Of a stretch of 50,952 bases of DNA, positions 7,676-18,942 are shown piece after piece (position 1 is the stretch's first letter; every line of letters starts with the position of its first letter). The notes below the pieces were generated by a model, which saw only the letters and a list, made by a program, of their open reading frames with translations, was not told where the DNA came from and did not search any database. The DNA is from Sporosarcina sp. (lineage in GTDB: Bacteria > Bacillota > Bacilli > Bacillales_A > Planococcaceae). Where the stretch lies: assembly GCA_029263895.1 (NCBI GenBank), contig JARIDO010000007.1:1-50952 (forward strand), given 5' to 3'. A program made the translations under genes and the position numbers.

Positions 7676-9343
7676 TTAGACTTCCATAATAACAGGAAGA
7701 ACCATAGGTTTACGTTTTGTTTTATCGTATAAGTAAGGTCCAAGATTATCAATTATTTCATTCTTCAGTGCAGCAATATCTGCAGGTGAAGATGCAAGTT
7801 TACGATTCATGTGCTTTGAAAGCATTTGTTGTGCTTCGTAAATCATCGTACCTGATTCTCTCATATAAACAAATCCGCGTGAAATAATGTCTGGCCCGGA
7901 AACGACACGATTACGTTTCATATCAACTGTTGCGACGACAATGACTAAACCATCTTCTGATAATATTCTACGATCACGCAATACAACATTTCCAATATCC
8001 CCAATACCACTACCATCAATATATACATCGCCTGACGGAATGCGACCGGCAACTTTGGCTTCGTCAGCTGTAAGGGAAAGAACGTCACCGTTCCCCATTA
8101 TGAAAGTATTTTCTCGTGGAACATCACAAGAAACAGCGAGATCTGTATGCATTCGAAGCATACGATATTCTCCGTGAATTGGCATAAAGAATTTAGGCTT
8201 AATTAAACGAAGCATCAATTTCTGTTCTTCTTGTGAACCGTGTCCTGAAGTATGAATATTGTTTAATTTACCATGAACAACTTCAGCTCCTGCTCGGAAC
8301 AAAGCATTGATTGTTTTGTTTACGCTCAATGTGTTTCCTGGAATAGGAGATGATGAGAAGATGACAGTATCGCCAGGATGGATTTGAACTTGACGATGTG
8401 TACCGTTTGCGATTCTTGACAACGCAGCCATTGGTTCTCCTTGGCTACCTGTACAAAGAATCATAACTTCGTTGGCAGGCATCTTATTTAACGATTGTGT
8501 ATCGATAAACAATTCCTTTGGAGCGTTAATGTAACCGAGTTCGCGGCCAATCGTGATGGCATTGTCCATACTCCGTCCGAAAACGGCAATCTTACGTCCA
8601 AATTGTTCTGCAGCTTCAATAACTTGTTGAAGTCTATGAATGTTAGACGCGAAAGTTGCAAAAATAATGCGCCCTTCAACATTTCTAAAAATATCATTTA
8701 AACTGTCTCCAACTTTACGTTCAGACATTGTGAAATTTGGAACTTCAGCATTTGTACTATCAGATAGAAGACAAAGCACACCTTCGCTACCTATTTTCGC
8801 CATTTTTGTTATGTTTGCTGGTTCGCCAACTGGCGTGAAATCAAACTTAAAATCGCCTGTGTGAACGATGTTACCAGAAGGTGTTTTTACAACCACTCCG
8901 TAAGCATCAGGAATACTATGAGTTGTCCTAAAGAAAGTAACGGAAGTCTTTCTGAATTTGATAACATCATCTTCGTCAATTGGAATCATTTTTGTTGTAC
9001 GAAGTAATCCGTGTTCTTCTAATTTATTGCGCAATAAACCGAGTGCTAGTTTACCGCCGTATACTGGAATGTTGATTTTTTTTAGAAGATAAGGAATTCC
9101 GCCAATATGGTCTTCGTGACCATGTGTGATGAAAAGTCCTTTTATTTTATCTACATTCCGCTCTAAATAAGTGTAATCTGGAATGACGTAGTCGATTCCG
9201 AGAAGATTATCTTCAGGGAACTTAATACCAGCATCTATCAGGATGATTTCGTCCTGAAATTCAACAGCGTATGTGTTTTTACCGATTTCACCTAGTCCGC
9301 CTAAAGCAAAAACGGCTGTTTCGTTGTTTTTAATAAATTTCAT
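7676..9343 (-). CDS. rnjA: Ribonuclease J1
   Basis: 555 residues. It is a metallo-beta-lactamase/beta-CASP RNase with endonuclease and 5'-3' exonuclease activity, central to mRNA decay and 16S rRNA maturation in Bacillales. The zinc motif HGHEDHIGG starts at 74, with further metal ligands in the HTGDFKFD region. The beta-CASP domain and the family C-terminal domain ([19 protein letters not shown] onward) are present at full length. It lies three bases downstream of rpoY, forming the conserved rpoY-rnjA operon. A GAAGG site precedes the ATG. Confidence 0.96.
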   Translation of the reverse strand: MKFIKNNETAVFALGGLGEIGKNTYAVEFQDEIILIDAGIKFPEDNLLGIDYVIPDYTYLERNVDKIKGLFITHGHEDHIGGIPYLLKKINIPVYGGKLALGLLRNKLEEHGLLRTTKMIPIDEDDVIKFRKTSVTFFRTTHSIPDAYGVVVKTPSGNIVHTGDFKFDFTPVGEPANITKMAKIGSEGVLCLLSDSTNAEVPNFTMSERKVGDSLNDIFRNVEGRIIFATFASNIHRLQQVIEAAEQFGRKIAVFGRSMDNAITIGRELGYINAPKELFIDTQSLNKMPANEVMILCTGSQGEPMAALSRIANGTHRQVQIHPGDTVIFSSSPIPGNTLSVNKTINALFRAGAEVVHGKLNNIHTSGHGSQEEQKLMLRLIKPKFFMPIHGEYRMLRMHTDLAVSCDVPRENTFIMGNGDVLSLTADEAKVAGRIPSGDVYIDGSGIGDIGNVVLRDRRILSEDGLVIVVATVDMKRNRVVSGPDIISRGFVYMRESGTMIYEAQQMLSKHMNRKLASSPADIAALKNEIIDNLGPYLYDKTKRKPMVLPVIMEV

Positions 9344-9346
9344 AAA

Positions 9347-9559
9347 TTAGGCCTTCACAATCTCGAAATTGGGTGAGTTTTGTTCGTGCTCAAGGAAGCT
9401 ACCTTCAAGAAGTTGTATGAATTCAATATTATATTGATTTTTCTTTAACTTCTCCCGAACCTCTCTCTCCGAATCCGCTTCTACATACACGCTTTTTGTA
9501 TTTTCACGGACAGGTACTTGAAGCGTGTTTTCTTGGTAATAAACTTTATAAATCATCAT
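9347..9559 (-). CDS. rpoY: RNA polymerase epsilon subunit RpoY
   Basis: 70 residues (Rpo-epsilon, formerly YkzG). It is a small subunit bound to the Firmicutes RNA polymerase core. The sequence [19 protein letters not shown] and the acidic C-terminal tail fit the family, as does its place immediately upstream of rnjA. Two consecutive ATGs (9559, 9556) follow AAAGGAG; either is possible. Confidence 0.93.
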   Translation of the reverse strand: MMIYKVYYQENTLQVPVRENTKSVYVEADSEREVREKLKKNQYNIEFIQLLEGSFLEHEQNSPNFEIVKA

Positions 9560-9598
9560 ATGCTCTCCTTTATACGTTCGTTTGAAATCATTCTCTTT

Positions 9599-9607
9599 AT
9601 ATTAGCA
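9599..9607 (-). promoter_or_regulatory. Extended -10 promoter for rpoY-rnjA
   Basis: On the minus strand TGcTAATAT (TGn plus TAATAT) lies about 40 bp upstream of rpoY. No good -35 is visible, as is usual for extended -10 promoters. Confidence 0.45.
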
Positions 9608-9621
9608 TGACATTTACTTAA

Positions 9622-9653
9622 AATAAAGAAAAGCCCACCAATTCTATTGGCGG
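9622..9653 (-). terminator. Terminator of the small cationic gene
   Basis: Minus-strand hairpin CCGCCAAT-aga-ATTGGTGG followed by gcttttctttatttt, nine bases past the stop of the small gene at 9663-9734. Confidence 0.8.
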
Positions 9654-9662
9654 ACTGCAAAG

Positions 9663-9734
9663 TTAAGCAATTGTTTTTTTGCCGAGTATGCCATTTAGCC
9701 GTTTTAACAGTTTCCGTTTCAGGCGCTTATACAT
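9663..9734 (-). CDS. Small cationic 23-residue protein, uncharacterised
   Basis: Reads MYKRLKRKLLKRLNGILGK followed by KTIA, then TAA. It has nine Lys/Arg and no acidic residue. The spacing of basic and hydrophobic residues would give an amphipathic helix. Support for expression is unusually complete for so short a frame. A consensus SigA promoter lies at 9757-9785 and AAGGAG ten bases before the ATG. The leader would be about 16 nt, and a terminator follows right after the stop, giving a transcript of about 130 nt. It sits alone between def and rpoY. No known family was recognised. A dual-function small RNA, a membrane-active peptide or a ribosome/RNA-binding peptide are all possible. Confidence 0.7.
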   Translation of the reverse strand: MYKRLKRKLLKRLNGILGKKTIA

Positions 9735-9756
9735 GGCTATATCACTCCTTAAAGTG

Positions 9757-9785
9757 ATTTTACCACTATCAGAAACTTCTGTCAA
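9757..9785 (-). promoter_or_regulatory. Consensus SigA promoter of the small cationic gene
   Basis: Minus strand TTGACA (9785-9780), 17-bp spacer, TAAAAT (9762-9757): one mismatch in twelve. It lies just after the def stop codon and points at the 23-codon gene. Confidence 0.85.
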
Positions 9786-9800
9786 GATAGAAAGTTATGA

Positions 9801-10358
9801 CTAAGCTCTTTCTAAAGGGATTGCGTCTGGAATGTCATGAAATGGATTATTTGCATCGATATGATCATAAAACATTACGCCGTTCAAGTGGTCTAATTCA
9901 TGTTGGAAAGCAATCGCTGCAATTCCTTTTAACCTCTTTTTGAATTCATTTCCCTCTAAGTCGAATGCTTTTATTGTAATTCGTGCATAACGTGGAACAT
10001 AGCCCTCAATATCGCGATCCACTGATAAGCAACCTTCGCCAGAAGTGATATATGTTTTTTCAACAGAGTGACTGACGATTTTAGGATTGATGGCAATGAA
10101 GCTGATTGGGTCAATACCTTCATCAGTTATGTGTAAGGCGAACATTCTTTTTTGTTGATTGACTTGTGGTGCTGCTAGCCCGATACCGGGTCTAAGATCG
10201 AATTTTTCACAAAGCTCGTCATCTTGACTATTTACGATATATTCAAGTAAATCTATACCTAATTGGCGATCTGAATCTGAAATTGGAAAAGATACGAGCT
10301 CATTTTTTTTTCGGAGAGCGGGATGCCCTTCTCGAACAATGTCTTTCATTAAAATCAT
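9801..10358 (-). CDS. def: Peptide deformylase (DefB/YkrB type)
   Basis: 185 residues. It removes the N-formyl group from nascent proteins. The three metal/active-site motifs are intact: GIGLAAPQ (58-65), EGCLS (108-112, metal Cys110) and HELDH (153-157, metal histidines and catalytic glutamate). The insert and length are those of type II Gram-positive deformylases. The start is the ATG at 10358, with AAAGGAAG eight bases upstream. The frame is open to 10427 but without a ribosome site. It is divergent from ykyA, matching the B. subtilis ykrB-ykyA-pdhA order. Confidence 0.94.
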   Translation of the reverse strand: MILMKDIVREGHPALRKKNELVSFPISDSDRQLGIDLLEYIVNSQDDELCEKFDLRPGIGLAAPQVNQQKRMFALHITDEGIDPISFIAINPKIVSHSVEKTYITSGEGCLSVDRDIEGYVPRYARITIKAFDLEGNEFKKRLKGIAAIAFQHELDHLNGVMFYDHIDANNPFHDIPDAIPLERA

Positions 10359-10477
10359 CTTACATTCTTCCTTTCTAAATGCCATATAGTTATTAGTATA
10401 ATCGATTGCTAAATTGTGTGGAAGCATTTGATCACTAACTTGAAATAAATCCCTTGAAAAGCTATAGTTTAACTCTG

Positions 10478-10506
10478 TTGACAGTAGTCGATATGTTTTG
10501 TATTTT
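10478..10506 (+). promoter_or_regulatory. SigA promoter of ykyA
   Basis: TTGACA at 10478, 17-bp spacer, TATTTT at 10501, about 55 bp before the proposed TTG start. Confidence 0.6.
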
Positions 10507-10561
10507 GGACAAGAAATGTTTTAATAGAAGGAAGATAGAATTTCCGTATAGGGGGTATAAA

Positions 10562-11200
10562 TTGATATATATAAAATTAGGATATTTGACGATGGTGCTA
10601 TTGTTATTATCAGGTTGTAGCTTAGGAACTTCGACTGAAAAGCAACTTTCGGATGTTATGACAACGATGAATAAGTCTGAAACGGATTACAAAAGTGCAC
10701 AAAAAGAATTAACAAAACTTGAGAAGTCAGAGCAAAAACTGTTTTTTGATACGATGGAGTTAACCCAAGAGCAAATGACAGATTTACAGGACAATGTTGC
10801 TGAAATGAAGAAATCTCTTGCTAAAAGGAAGGAACTCGTGGCAAGTGAAGAAAGCGCCATTTCTAAAGCAAGTAAGTCTTCAGCGGAATTAGAAAATGTG
10901 CAGAAACAGTCAAATGAAAAAGATAAAAAGAACATCGCTAACCTGGAGAAGTCAATTAGTAAGCGATACGAAAATCATACAGCTTTCACATTAGAGTACC
11001 GTGCGTTATTAAAGTTACAAGAAGAATTATATGAGATGCTAAATAAAGAAGAGTCAAATTTAACAAATCTTAAAAGTAAAGTAAAAGAAGTGAATAAACA
11101 AAACGAAGTTGTACAACTCGCCATTGCGGAATTCAATGAGTCGACTGTAAAAGTAAATAAAATTAAAGATGATGTTTTTAAAAGCTTTAAAGAGGAATAG
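10562..11200 (+). CDS. ykyA: YkyA-family putative cell-wall-binding lipoprotein
   Basis: 212 residues from a TTG at 10562, which has GGGGG six to seven bases upstream. The frame extends upstream but without a signal. The N-terminus IYIKLGYLTMVLLLLSGC is a lipoprotein signal with lipobox LSGC, so the protein should be anchored on the outer face of the membrane. The rest is almost entirely charged heptad-like sequence (Lys, Glu, Ser), predicting long coiled coils. The family is conserved next to pdhA in Bacillus. Its molecular role is unknown; wall association is inferred from family naming. Confidence 0.82.
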   Translation: MIYIKLGYLTMVLLLLSGCSLGTSTEKQLSDVMTTMNKSETDYKSAQKELTKLEKSEQKLFFDTMELTQEQMTDLQDNVAEMKKSLAKRKELVASEESAISKASKSSAELENVQKQSNEKDKKNIANLEKSISKRYENHTAFTLEYRALLKLQEELYEMLNKEESNLTNLKSKVKEVNKQNEVVQLAIAEFNESTVKVNKIKDDVFKSFKEE

Positions 11201-11208
11201 TAAAAGTA

Positions 11209-11240
11209 AGGGGTTGGAGAAAATATCTCTAACCCTTTTT
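11209..11240 (+). terminator. Terminator after ykyA
   Basis: Near-perfect stem aaggggttggaga / tctctaaccctt with one bulge and a T-run, directly after the ykyA stop. The remainder of the gap to pdhA holds the pdh promoter. Confidence 0.85.
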
Positions 11241-11371
11241 CTATCTTGAAATAATATTAGTACACGTTTCATTCTATTGTAATACAGTTAGTTCGTTGTG
11301 CTACTACAGAGGGTGGATTTCAGTGTAATCTAGTTAGCTTTGAAGTGTTGATACATAAGGGTCGACAATGG

Positions 11372-12586
<1,215 letters not shown>

Positions 12587-12589
12587 CCG

Positions 12590-13567
12590 ATGGCACAAAT
12601 GACGATGATTCAAGCTATAAACGATGCAATGCGCACAGAGTTGAAAAATGATGAAAACGTCCTCGTCTTCGGCGAAGACATTGGTAATAACGGTGGGGTA
12701 TTCAGGGCAACTGAAGGTCTCCAAAAAGAATTTGGAGAAGAACGTGTTTTTGATACGCCTTTAGGCGAGTCGGGAATTGGTGGACTTGCGATTGGTTTAT
12801 CGTTAACTGGCTTTAGACCGATTATGGAAATTCAATTCTTTGGATTCCTATTTGAAGTAATGGACTCAGTAAGTGGTCAAATGGCACGTATGAGTTTTAG
12901 AAGTGCAGGCGCATATCATGCACCTGTTACGATACGATCACCATTTGGTGGGGGTGTTGCAACACCTGAAATGCACGCAGACAGCCTTGAAGGACTTGTC
13001 GCAGCTCAACCGGGACTGAAAGTTGTTATCCCATCCACACCTTACGATGCGAAAGGACTTCTTATCTCTGCTATTAAAGATGAAGATCCAGTTGTCTTCC
13101 TTGAACATATGAAGCTATACCGTTCTTTTAGACAAGAAGTTCCTGAAGAAGAGTATACGATTCCACTAGGTAAAGCTGATGTGAAACGTGAAGGTAAAGA
13201 TTTGTCTATTATTACTTACGGAGCAATGGTCCATGAAAGTTTAAAAGCGGCAGAAGAACTTGAAAAAGAAGGCTATTCCGTTGAAGTAATTGATTTACGT
13301 ACAATTCAACCAATGGATATCGAAACAATTATTGCATCAGTTGAAAAAACGAATCGTGCAATGGTTGTACAAGAAGCTCAAAAACAAGCAGGAATTGCAG
13401 CAAATATCGTTGCTGAAATAACAGAACGTGCAATTCTAAGTCTTGAGGCTCCTGTTTTGCGAGTGACAGCTCCGGATACAATTTACCCATATGCACAAGG
13501 CGAAAATACATGGTTACCAAATGCTAAAGACATTAGTGAAACAGCTAAAAAGGTTTTAACGTTTTAA
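12590..13567 (+). CDS. pdhB: Pyruvate dehydrogenase E1 beta subunit
   Basis: 325 residues, full length. Transketolase-type pyrimidine-binding domain first ([19 protein letters not shown], then [16 protein letters not shown]), C-terminal transketolase domain from about 195 ([20 protein letters not shown]). It completes the E1 heterotetramer with PdhA. The ribosome site AAAGGAG lies inside the end of pdhA, so expression is coupled. Confidence 0.97.
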   Translation: MAQMTMIQAINDAMRTELKNDENVLVFGEDIGNNGGVFRATEGLQKEFGEERVFDTPLGESGIGGLAIGLSLTGFRPIMEIQFFGFLFEVMDSVSGQMARMSFRSAGAYHAPVTIRSPFGGGVATPEMHADSLEGLVAAQPGLKVVIPSTPYDAKGLLISAIKDEDPVVFLEHMKLYRSFRQEVPEEEYTIPLGKADVKREGKDLSIITYGAMVHESLKAAEELEKEGYSVEVIDLRTIQPMDIETIIASVEKTNRAMVVQEAQKQAGIAANIVAEITERAILSLEAPVLRVTAPDTIYPYAQGENTWLPNAKDISETAKKVLTF

Positions 13568-13601
13568 TCGTTAAACACCGAAAAAGGAAAGGATGAATCT
13601 C

Positions 13602-14951
13602 ATGGCATATGAATTTCGTTTACCAGATATAGGTGAGGGGATCCATGAAGGTGAAGTCGTTAAGTGGTTCGTAGCAAAAGGCGATAAGATTAATGAGGAT
13701 GATATCCTCTTAGAAATTCAAAATGATAAAGCGGTAGTTGAAATACCTTCACCGGTTACAGGTACGGTTGAGGAAGTGCTTGTGTCAGAAGGGACAGTCG
13801 CGATTGTTGGCGATATTTTGATTCGCTTGGATGCTCCGGGTTATGAAAGTCCTGTTAGTCATAAGGATGAACAAGAAGCTAAAGAGGAAACAGAATCACA
13901 AGTTCAGGCGACAGCTGAAAAAGGGCAGTCAATTGACAAAAAAGAAGCACCTCAAGAAGAATCTGAATCTGAGACTTCTCAGAAAGCTAAGATTGAAACC
14001 CAATCAGACGTAGATGAAAATCGACGTATTATCGCAATGCCATCTGTGAGAAAATTCGCTCGTGAGAAAGATGTAGATATAAGACAGGTTGCTGGATCGG
14101 GTAAAAATGGTCGTGTTGTCAAGGGAGATATTGAATCATTCTTAAACGGTGGCAAAGCCCAAAATGATTCCACATCAACTGTTGCTGGAGAAACTACTTC
14201 TTCGGAAGACAATCAGCAGTCAACTGCTCCTATTGTACTTGAAGGTGAATTCCCGGAAACTAGAGAAAAAATGTCTGGTATCCGCAAAGCGATTGCAAAA
14301 GCAATGGTTCACGCAAAGCACACTGCACCGCATGTCACATTGCTGGATGAAGTAGATGTAACAGAACTTGTTGCACATCGTAAGAAGTTTAAAGAAATTG
14401 CTGCTGAAAAAGATATTAAGCTAACATACCTACCGTATGTTGTAAAAGCGCTAGTATCTACATTACGAGAGTTCCCTGAATTGAATACATCTCTTGACGA
14501 TGAGGCACAGGAAATTATTCAAAAGCATTACTATAATATTGGTATTGCGGCAGATACAGATCGTGGACTGTTAGTTCCAGTAGTAAAAAATGCTGATCGT
14601 AAATCGGTCTTTGCAATTTCGGATGAAATCAATAGCTTGGCTGTAAAAGCACGGGATGGTAAGTTGTCACCTGTGGAAATGAAAGGTGCATCTTGTTCGA
14701 TAACAAATATCGGTTCTGCCGGTGGTCAGTGGTTTACACCGATTATTAACCATCCTGAAGTAGCAATTTTAGGAATTGGACGTATTGCAGAAAAGCCAGT
14801 AGTAAAAAATGGTGAAATTGTAGCGGCACCTATGTTAGCATTATCATTAGTATTCGATCACCGGATGATCGATGGTGCAACAGCGCAACATGCGTTGAAT
14901 CACATTAAGAAGTTGCTCGGAAATCCGGAACTTTTATTAATGGAGGCGTAA
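13602..14951 (+). CDS. pdhC: Dihydrolipoamide acetyltransferase (E2) of pyruvate dehydrogenase
   Basis: 449 residues forming the core of the complex. One N-terminal lipoyl domain (lipoylated Lys in [14 protein letters not shown], near 42) is followed by a flexible, Glu/Gln/Ser-rich linker. A peripheral-subunit-binding domain ([17 protein letters not shown] … [14 protein letters not shown], about 143-178) comes next, after a second linker the catalytic acyltransferase domain, ending in DHRMIDGA with the active-site histidine. The start is the ATG at 13602, nine bases after GGAAAGG; the ATG at 13593 would overlap the ribosome site. Confidence 0.96.
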   Translation: MAYEFRLPDIGEGIHEGEVVKWFVAKGDKINEDDILLEIQNDKAVVEIPSPVTGTVEEVLVSEGTVAIVGDILIRLDAPGYESPVSHKDEQEAKEETESQVQATAEKGQSIDKKEAPQEESESETSQKAKIETQSDVDENRRIIAMPSVRKFAREKDVDIRQVAGSGKNGRVVKGDIESFLNGGKAQNDSTSTVAGETTSSEDNQQSTAPIVLEGEFPETREKMSGIRKAIAKAMVHAKHTAPHVTLLDEVDVTELVAHRKKFKEIAAEKDIKLTYLPYVVKALVSTLREFPELNTSLDDEAQEIIQKHYYNIGIAADTDRGLLVPVVKNADRKSVFAISDEINSLAVKARDGKLSPVEMKGASCSITNIGSAGGQWFTPIINHPEVAILGIGRIAEKPVVKNGEIVAAPMLALSLVFDHRMIDGATAQHALNHIKKLLGNPELLLMEA

Positions 14952-14955
14952 TCCA

Positions 14956-16368
14956 ATGGTAGTAGGAGATTTTCCAATCGAAGTAGACACACTTGTTGTA
15001 GGATCTGGACCGGGAGGATATGTAGCTGCGATTCGTGCGGCGCAATTAGGTCAAAAGGTAACCATCGTTGAAAAAGAAAACATTGGTGGCGTATGTCTCA
15101 ATGTTGGTTGTATTCCTTCTAAAGCGTTAATTTCAGTTGGTCATCGTTTTGCTTCGATGAATAGCTCAGAAGGAATGGGTATTACTGCTGGAGAGGTTAA
15201 ATTAGATTTCTCTAAAGCTCAGGCGTTCAAAGACGGCATCGTATCTAAGTTGACAGGTGGCGTTGAAGGGCTTCTAAAAGGGAATAAAGTTGACATCGTT
15301 AAAGGCGAAGCGTATTTCGTGGATGGTAATACAGCGCGTATTATGGATGAAAACTCTGCGCAAACGTATAAATTTAAAAACGTTATTATTGCAACAGGTT
15401 CTCGTCCAGTTGAAATACCTGCATTCAAGTATTCAAAGCGTGTCATTAATTCCACAGGAGCATTAAATTTAGCTGAACTGCCAGGTAAACTTGTTGTAAT
15501 TGGTGGCGGTTATATTGGAACTGAACTAGGTTCTTCATATGCCAATCTTGGAGCTGAAGTGACAATTATCGAAGGCGCGGACGATATACTTGCTGGATTT
15601 GAAAAGCAAATGACGCAAATTGTTAAAAAAGGATTAAAGAAAAAAGGCGTTAATGTAGTCGTGAAAGCTACTGCAAAAGGCGTTGAAGAAACTGATACTG
15701 GTGTAACTGTAACCTATGAAGCAAAAGGTGAAGAACATAAAGTTGAAGCGGATTATGTATTAGTGACTGTCGGTCGCCGTCCGAATACGGATGAAATTGG
15801 ACTTGAAGAAATGGGCGTTAAGTTTTTAGAACGCGGTCTGATTGAAGTAGATAAGCAATGCCGTACAAACTTGGACCATGTATACGCAATCGGTGATATC
15901 GTATCAGGACCACAATTGGCTCACAAGGCTTCATACGAAGCTAAAATAGCTGCCGAAGCAATTTCTGGTCTGACATCTGAAGTGGATTACTTAGCAATAC
16001 CAGCAGTATGCTTTACAGATCCTGAACTTGCGACAGTTGGTTTCAATGAGAAGCAAGCGAAAGGTGAAGGCTATGAAGTAACTGTTGGGAAATTCCCGTA
16101 TGCAGTTAACGGACGCGCCATGTCTCTTGATGCAACGGAAGGTTTTGTGAAGTTGGTTGCCCGTAAAGAAGATGGACTCCTTATCGGAGCTCAAATCGTG
16201 GGAGAAAATGCATCAGACATGATTGGTGAATTAGCACTTGCGATTGAAGCTGGAATGACGCTTGAAGATGTTGCAATGACAATTCATGCGCATCCAACGT
16301 TGGGAGAAATTTCGATGGAAGCAGCAGAAGTTGCTTTAGGAACACCCATTCATATCATTACAAAGTAA
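14956..16368 (+). CDS. pdhD: Dihydrolipoamide dehydrogenase (E3)
   Basis: 470 residues. This flavoprotein reoxidises dihydrolipoamide with NAD+. Present are the N-terminal FAD motif [17 protein letters not shown], the redox disulfide [13 protein letters not shown], the NAD motif [22 protein letters not shown], the second FAD contact [17 protein letters not shown], and the C-terminal active-site histidine in HAHPTLGE. It lies four bases after pdhC and is the last gene before a strong terminator. It may also serve other 2-oxoacid complexes. Confidence 0.97.
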   Translation: MVVGDFPIEVDTLVVGSGPGGYVAAIRAAQLGQKVTIVEKENIGGVCLNVGCIPSKALISVGHRFASMNSSEGMGITAGEVKLDFSKAQAFKDGIVSKLTGGVEGLLKGNKVDIVKGEAYFVDGNTARIMDENSAQTYKFKNVIIATGSRPVEIPAFKYSKRVINSTGALNLAELPGKLVVIGGGYIGTELGSSYANLGAEVTIIEGADDILAGFEKQMTQIVKKGLKKKGVNVVVKATAKGVEETDTGVTVTYEAKGEEHKVEADYVLVTVGRRPNTDEIGLEEMGVKFLERGLIEVDKQCRTNLDHVYAIGDIVSGPQLAHKASYEAKIAAEAISGLTSEVDYLAIPAVCFTDPELATVGFNEKQAKGEGYEVTVGKFPYAVNGRAMSLDATEGFVKLVARKEDGLLIGAQIVGENASDMIGELALAIEAGMTLEDVAMTIHAHPTLGEISMEAAEVALGTPIHIITK

Positions 16369-16393
16369 GTTTCATAGTTTAACTTAAATAATT

Positions 16394-16432
16394 ACCCACG
16401 AAGCTTTTCATCTTCGTGGGTGTTTGTTTTTT
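16394..16432 (+). terminator. Terminator of the pdhABCD operon
   Basis: 10-bp perfect stem (16394-16403 with 16412-16421) and a T-rich tail, 26 bp past the pdhD stop. Confidence 0.9.
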
Positions 16433-16489
16433 AGTACATACAAAGCCTTTAACATAGTCTGAATGTAAATTAAGTAAAGGGTGTATTTT

Positions 16490-17311
16490 ATGAAGAAAAG
16501 ATTACTCAATTTTGGAATCCTATTAATGCTGCTACTCGCCGCGTGTGGAAATGAAGAAAAAGTAAACACAACTAAGCCGGTTAAAGCAAAATCAATTGAA
16601 GAAATAGTTGATTGGGATGAAGAACGAAAGGAAATGGAAGCCTCAACTGAAACTGAGTTTGTTGAAGAGCTTCAACCGCTTTATAAATTAAACGAAACAA
16701 CTTATGAACTAGAACCAATTGGTGATGCGAATTCTAAAGTGGTATTATTAACAATCGATGATGCGCCTGATAAAAGAGCTTTAGATATGGCGAAAACACT
16801 GAAACACTTAGATGCACCTGCCATATTTTTTGTGAATGGACATTTCATAACTTCTGAGGAAAAGAAAGCGGTATTAAAAGAAATACATGATATGGGATTC
16901 ATGATTGGTAACCATACAAAAAGTCATAATAATTTAAAAAAATTATCTGTGGAACAACAAAAAGAAGAAATCCTGTCCGTCAACGAAAGAGTAGAAGAAG
17001 TAACAGGCGTCAAACCTGTATTCTTTCGAGCGCCATTCGGATCAAATACAGATTATAGTAGTGCTTTAGTTCAGCAGGAAGATATGCTTCTTATGAATTG
17101 GACGTATGGATATGATTGGGAAAAGCAATACAGAACGAAGGAAGCCATAACTACAATAATGATTGAAACAAAAGAACTTCGTGATGGCGCAAATTTATTA
17201 ATGCATGATAGGGAATGGACAGCAGATGCTCTTGAAGACATAATTGCAGGTTTGCGAGAAAAAGGATATGATTTTGTTGATCCTGCTACAATTCTTACAG
17301 CTGCCAACTAG
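16490..17311 (+). CDS. Polysaccharide deacetylase family lipoprotein
   Basis: 273 residues. The signal ends in the lipobox LLAACG, so the enzyme is exposed on the outer membrane surface. The NodB-type deacetylase domain spans about 85-270. Motif 1 is TIDDAPD (family TFDDGP; the two aspartates are kept but Gly is Ala), the metal-binding H-x3-H motif is in GNHTKSHNN, and motif 3 is RAPFG. A late LMHD block also fits. Likely substrate is peptidoglycan or another N-acetylated glycan; this cannot be fixed from sequence. I start at the ATG at 16490 (AAAGGG eight bases upstream) rather than the GTG at 16481. It occupies the place of slp-speA in B. subtilis. Confidence 0.88.
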   Translation: MKKRLLNFGILLMLLLAACGNEEKVNTTKPVKAKSIEEIVDWDEERKEMEASTETEFVEELQPLYKLNETTYELEPIGDANSKVVLLTIDDAPDKRALDMAKTLKHLDAPAIFFVNGHFITSEEKKAVLKEIHDMGFMIGNHTKSHNNLKKLSVEQQKEEILSVNERVEEVTGVKPVFFRAPFGSNTDYSSALVQQEDMLLMNWTYGYDWEKQYRTKEAITTIMIETKELRDGANLLMHDREWTADALEDIIAGLREKGYDFVDPATILTAAN

Positions 17312-17387
17312 AACTAATTAAATTGGATGATTGTTGTTTAATAACAAATGAAACAAATAATTGAATTTAGAACAGGGGGGGTAAGTA

Positions 17388-17669
17388 GTGTTGGAATATA
17401 ATTATCCGATTTTATCTGATTGGACAACAGATGAATTATTAGTTGTCGTTTCTTTTTATGAAGCAATTGAAAAAGCGTATGAAACCGGAGTGGATAAACA
17501 ATATTTATTACAAGTATATAATAATTTTAAAAAAGTTGTTCCGTCAAAGGCGGAGGAAAAAACGCTGTTGAAGGAATTTGAAACGGTTAGTAGTTATGTC
17601 GCATTTAATGTTCTAAAAGAAGCTAAAACAAATGATGACAATATGAAAATAAAAATGCCGCAGCGATGA
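17388..17669 (+). CDS. yktA: UPF0223 family protein YktA
   Basis: 93 residues, cytoplasmic, mostly helical. YNYPILSDWTTDELLVVVSFYEAIEKAYE is split here only by family-typical variation, and the PSKAEEKTLLKEFE block matches UPF0223. The function of the family is unknown. The start is GTG 17388 (GTG-TTG-GAA) after a GGGGGG ribosome site. The last codons and the TGA lie inside a terminator hairpin. It is convergent with yktB, as expected from synteny. Confidence 0.88.
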   Translation: MLEYNYPILSDWTTDELLVVVSFYEAIEKAYETGVDKQYLLQVYNNFKKVVPSKAEEKTLLKEFETVSSYVAFNVLKEAKTNDDNMKIKMPQR

Positions 17670-17683
17670 GCTGTGGCATTTTT
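17651..17683. terminator. Terminator overlapping the yktA stop codon
   Basis: 14-bp stem (17651-17664 with 17670-17683) with one G·T-type mismatch. The five-base loop 17665-17669 contains the TGA of yktA. A-rich and T-rich arms give U-tails both ways, so it may also serve the convergent yktB. 17684-17847 holds nothing else I can support. Confidence 0.85.
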
Positions 17684-17847
17684 ATTTGGTTGTATTATAA
17701 ATGTTATTACTAATAAAGACTTTACTAAAGCTATTTTAAATTACATGGATATAAACAACCACACATTCAGAACGGACATAAAGTCAATAAAGAAAAAATT
17801 CTTGCCAGTTGAAATTGTTCACTACCAAAAAAATGATGAAAAGTCTT

Positions 17848-18477
17848 TTATTGCCTTCCTATAATTACGTCATAGATAGGTAAAAGCTTATCGAAAGTAT
17901 CTTCTGCATATTTCATAAACTGTTTTGTGGACATTGCGGAAGCTTTATCGCGTGATAAATGACGCCCTACTAAAAATTCAGCTTTTTTTACGTTTTGTAA
18001 TCTGTATAGTAAGTTTTCAATATCATGATTATTCATTTCACATAGTGGTGTTGCATCTGGTTTCATATGATCACCTGATAAAATAAAGTCTGTTGGTAAT
18101 TGTTTTAGAGCTTGTCTTTTCGATAATAGCCTTTCAGATATACCTTTTTTATCTGGGTTTTCATAAATTACTGCGATGACTATGAATAAATGTGAACCCC
18201 ATAGGCCAATTTGGAAATGAGGCAATGCTTTATAACCTCTCTTAGCAGGAGCAAGAGCAACCCAGCTATCTTTTGGTGGATTTACTGTACGTCGTGCATG
18301 CTTTGCAACATGTGGAAAGAATTCATCTGTTCCGTGAGCGGATAGTCGCGTTGCGAAATGGTTCCCAAGTTGATGGAATTTTGGTTGGATTTTTTCTTGC
18401 AATGCTGTCATTCTGTTTTCTAAACCGTCTAGAGAGAAAACATCGAAATCTTCTATTTTCCAAAAATTACTTGTCAT
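17848..18477 (-). CDS. yktB: UPF0637 family protein YktB
   Basis: 209 residues, no signal peptide or membrane segment. It carries family-typical blocks such as FATRLSAHGTDEFFPHVAKH, RRTVNPPKDSWVALAP and GYKALPHFQIGLWGSHLF. The biochemical role is unknown. An ATG with GGAGG seven bases upstream fixes the start. Position and orientation match B. subtilis yktB. Confidence 0.9.
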   Translation of the reverse strand: MTSNFWKIEDFDVFSLDGLENRMTALQEKIQPKFHQLGNHFATRLSAHGTDEFFPHVAKHARRTVNPPKDSWVALAPAKRGYKALPHFQIGLWGSHLFIVIAVIYENPDKKGISERLLSKRQALKQLPTDFILSGDHMKPDATPLCEMNNHDIENLLYRLQNVKKAEFLVGRHLSRDKASAMSTKQFMKYAEDTFDKLLPIYDVIIGRQ

Positions 18478-18629
18478 TTTAATACCTCCATTTATGTACT
18501 CACGTTTATCTTAACAGAAAACGGGGAACAATCTTAAATAACAAGGCGCATAACTAGACATAATAAAGAATACGGAATAATCTAAGTATAAGTAATAGAA
18601 AATTCAGATAAAGATAAGGGGTGGCTATT

Positions 18630-18827
18630 ATGAAACAAGTTGTTCATGTAATTCGTAAAGTGGATATTGAAAAAGAATATGTTCATGTTCTTAACCTCGA
18701 ACTTGATTATGAGTTAGCTACATTGTTTGAAGCGATGGAAGACAGTGATAATAATCAAAAGGAAAAAAGCGAAAAAAGACTTGCGGAAATACATCGGGAA
18801 TTGGAGATATTAAATGGTTTTGTTTAA
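18630..18827 (+). CDS. Small conserved acidic protein, YkzI-like by position
   Basis: 65 residues, from the ATG at 18630 with AAGGGG upstream. It is charged and helical, with an acidic middle (EAMEDSDNNQKEKSEKRLAE), and no membrane segment or cysteine. It lies between yktB and the inositol-monophosphatase gene, the place of ykzI in B. subtilis. I cannot confirm homology from sequence alone. Function unknown. Confidence 0.7.
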   Translation: MKQVVHVIRKVDIEKEYVHVLNLELDYELATLFEAMEDSDNNQKEKSEKRLAEIHRELEILNGFV

Positions 18828-18841
18828 CGATTTAGGATTAC

Positions 18842-18898
18842 AAAAATGTGCATCCTACACTTCCTTTGAACAGGGAATGTGTCATAGGGTGCATTTTT
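18842..18898 (+). terminator. Terminator after the ykzI-like gene
   Basis: Long imperfect inverted repeat (aaaaatgtgcatccta … tagggtgcattttt) ending in a T-run, 15 bp after the stop. Confidence 0.7.
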
Positions 18899-18942
18899 CG
18901 TTATACTAGAAAATAGATAGCAATATTAAAGGGGGTGTACGG

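Noticed and set aside
10454..10561. Longer N-terminus of YkyA from the ATG at 10454
   Set aside because: It would overlap the promoter and place 36 extra residues before a normal lipoprotein signal. The TTG at 10562 has the ribosome site.
17673..17864. 63-codon plus-strand frame after yktA
   Set aside because: It begins inside the terminator, has no ribosome site and overlaps the end of yktB.
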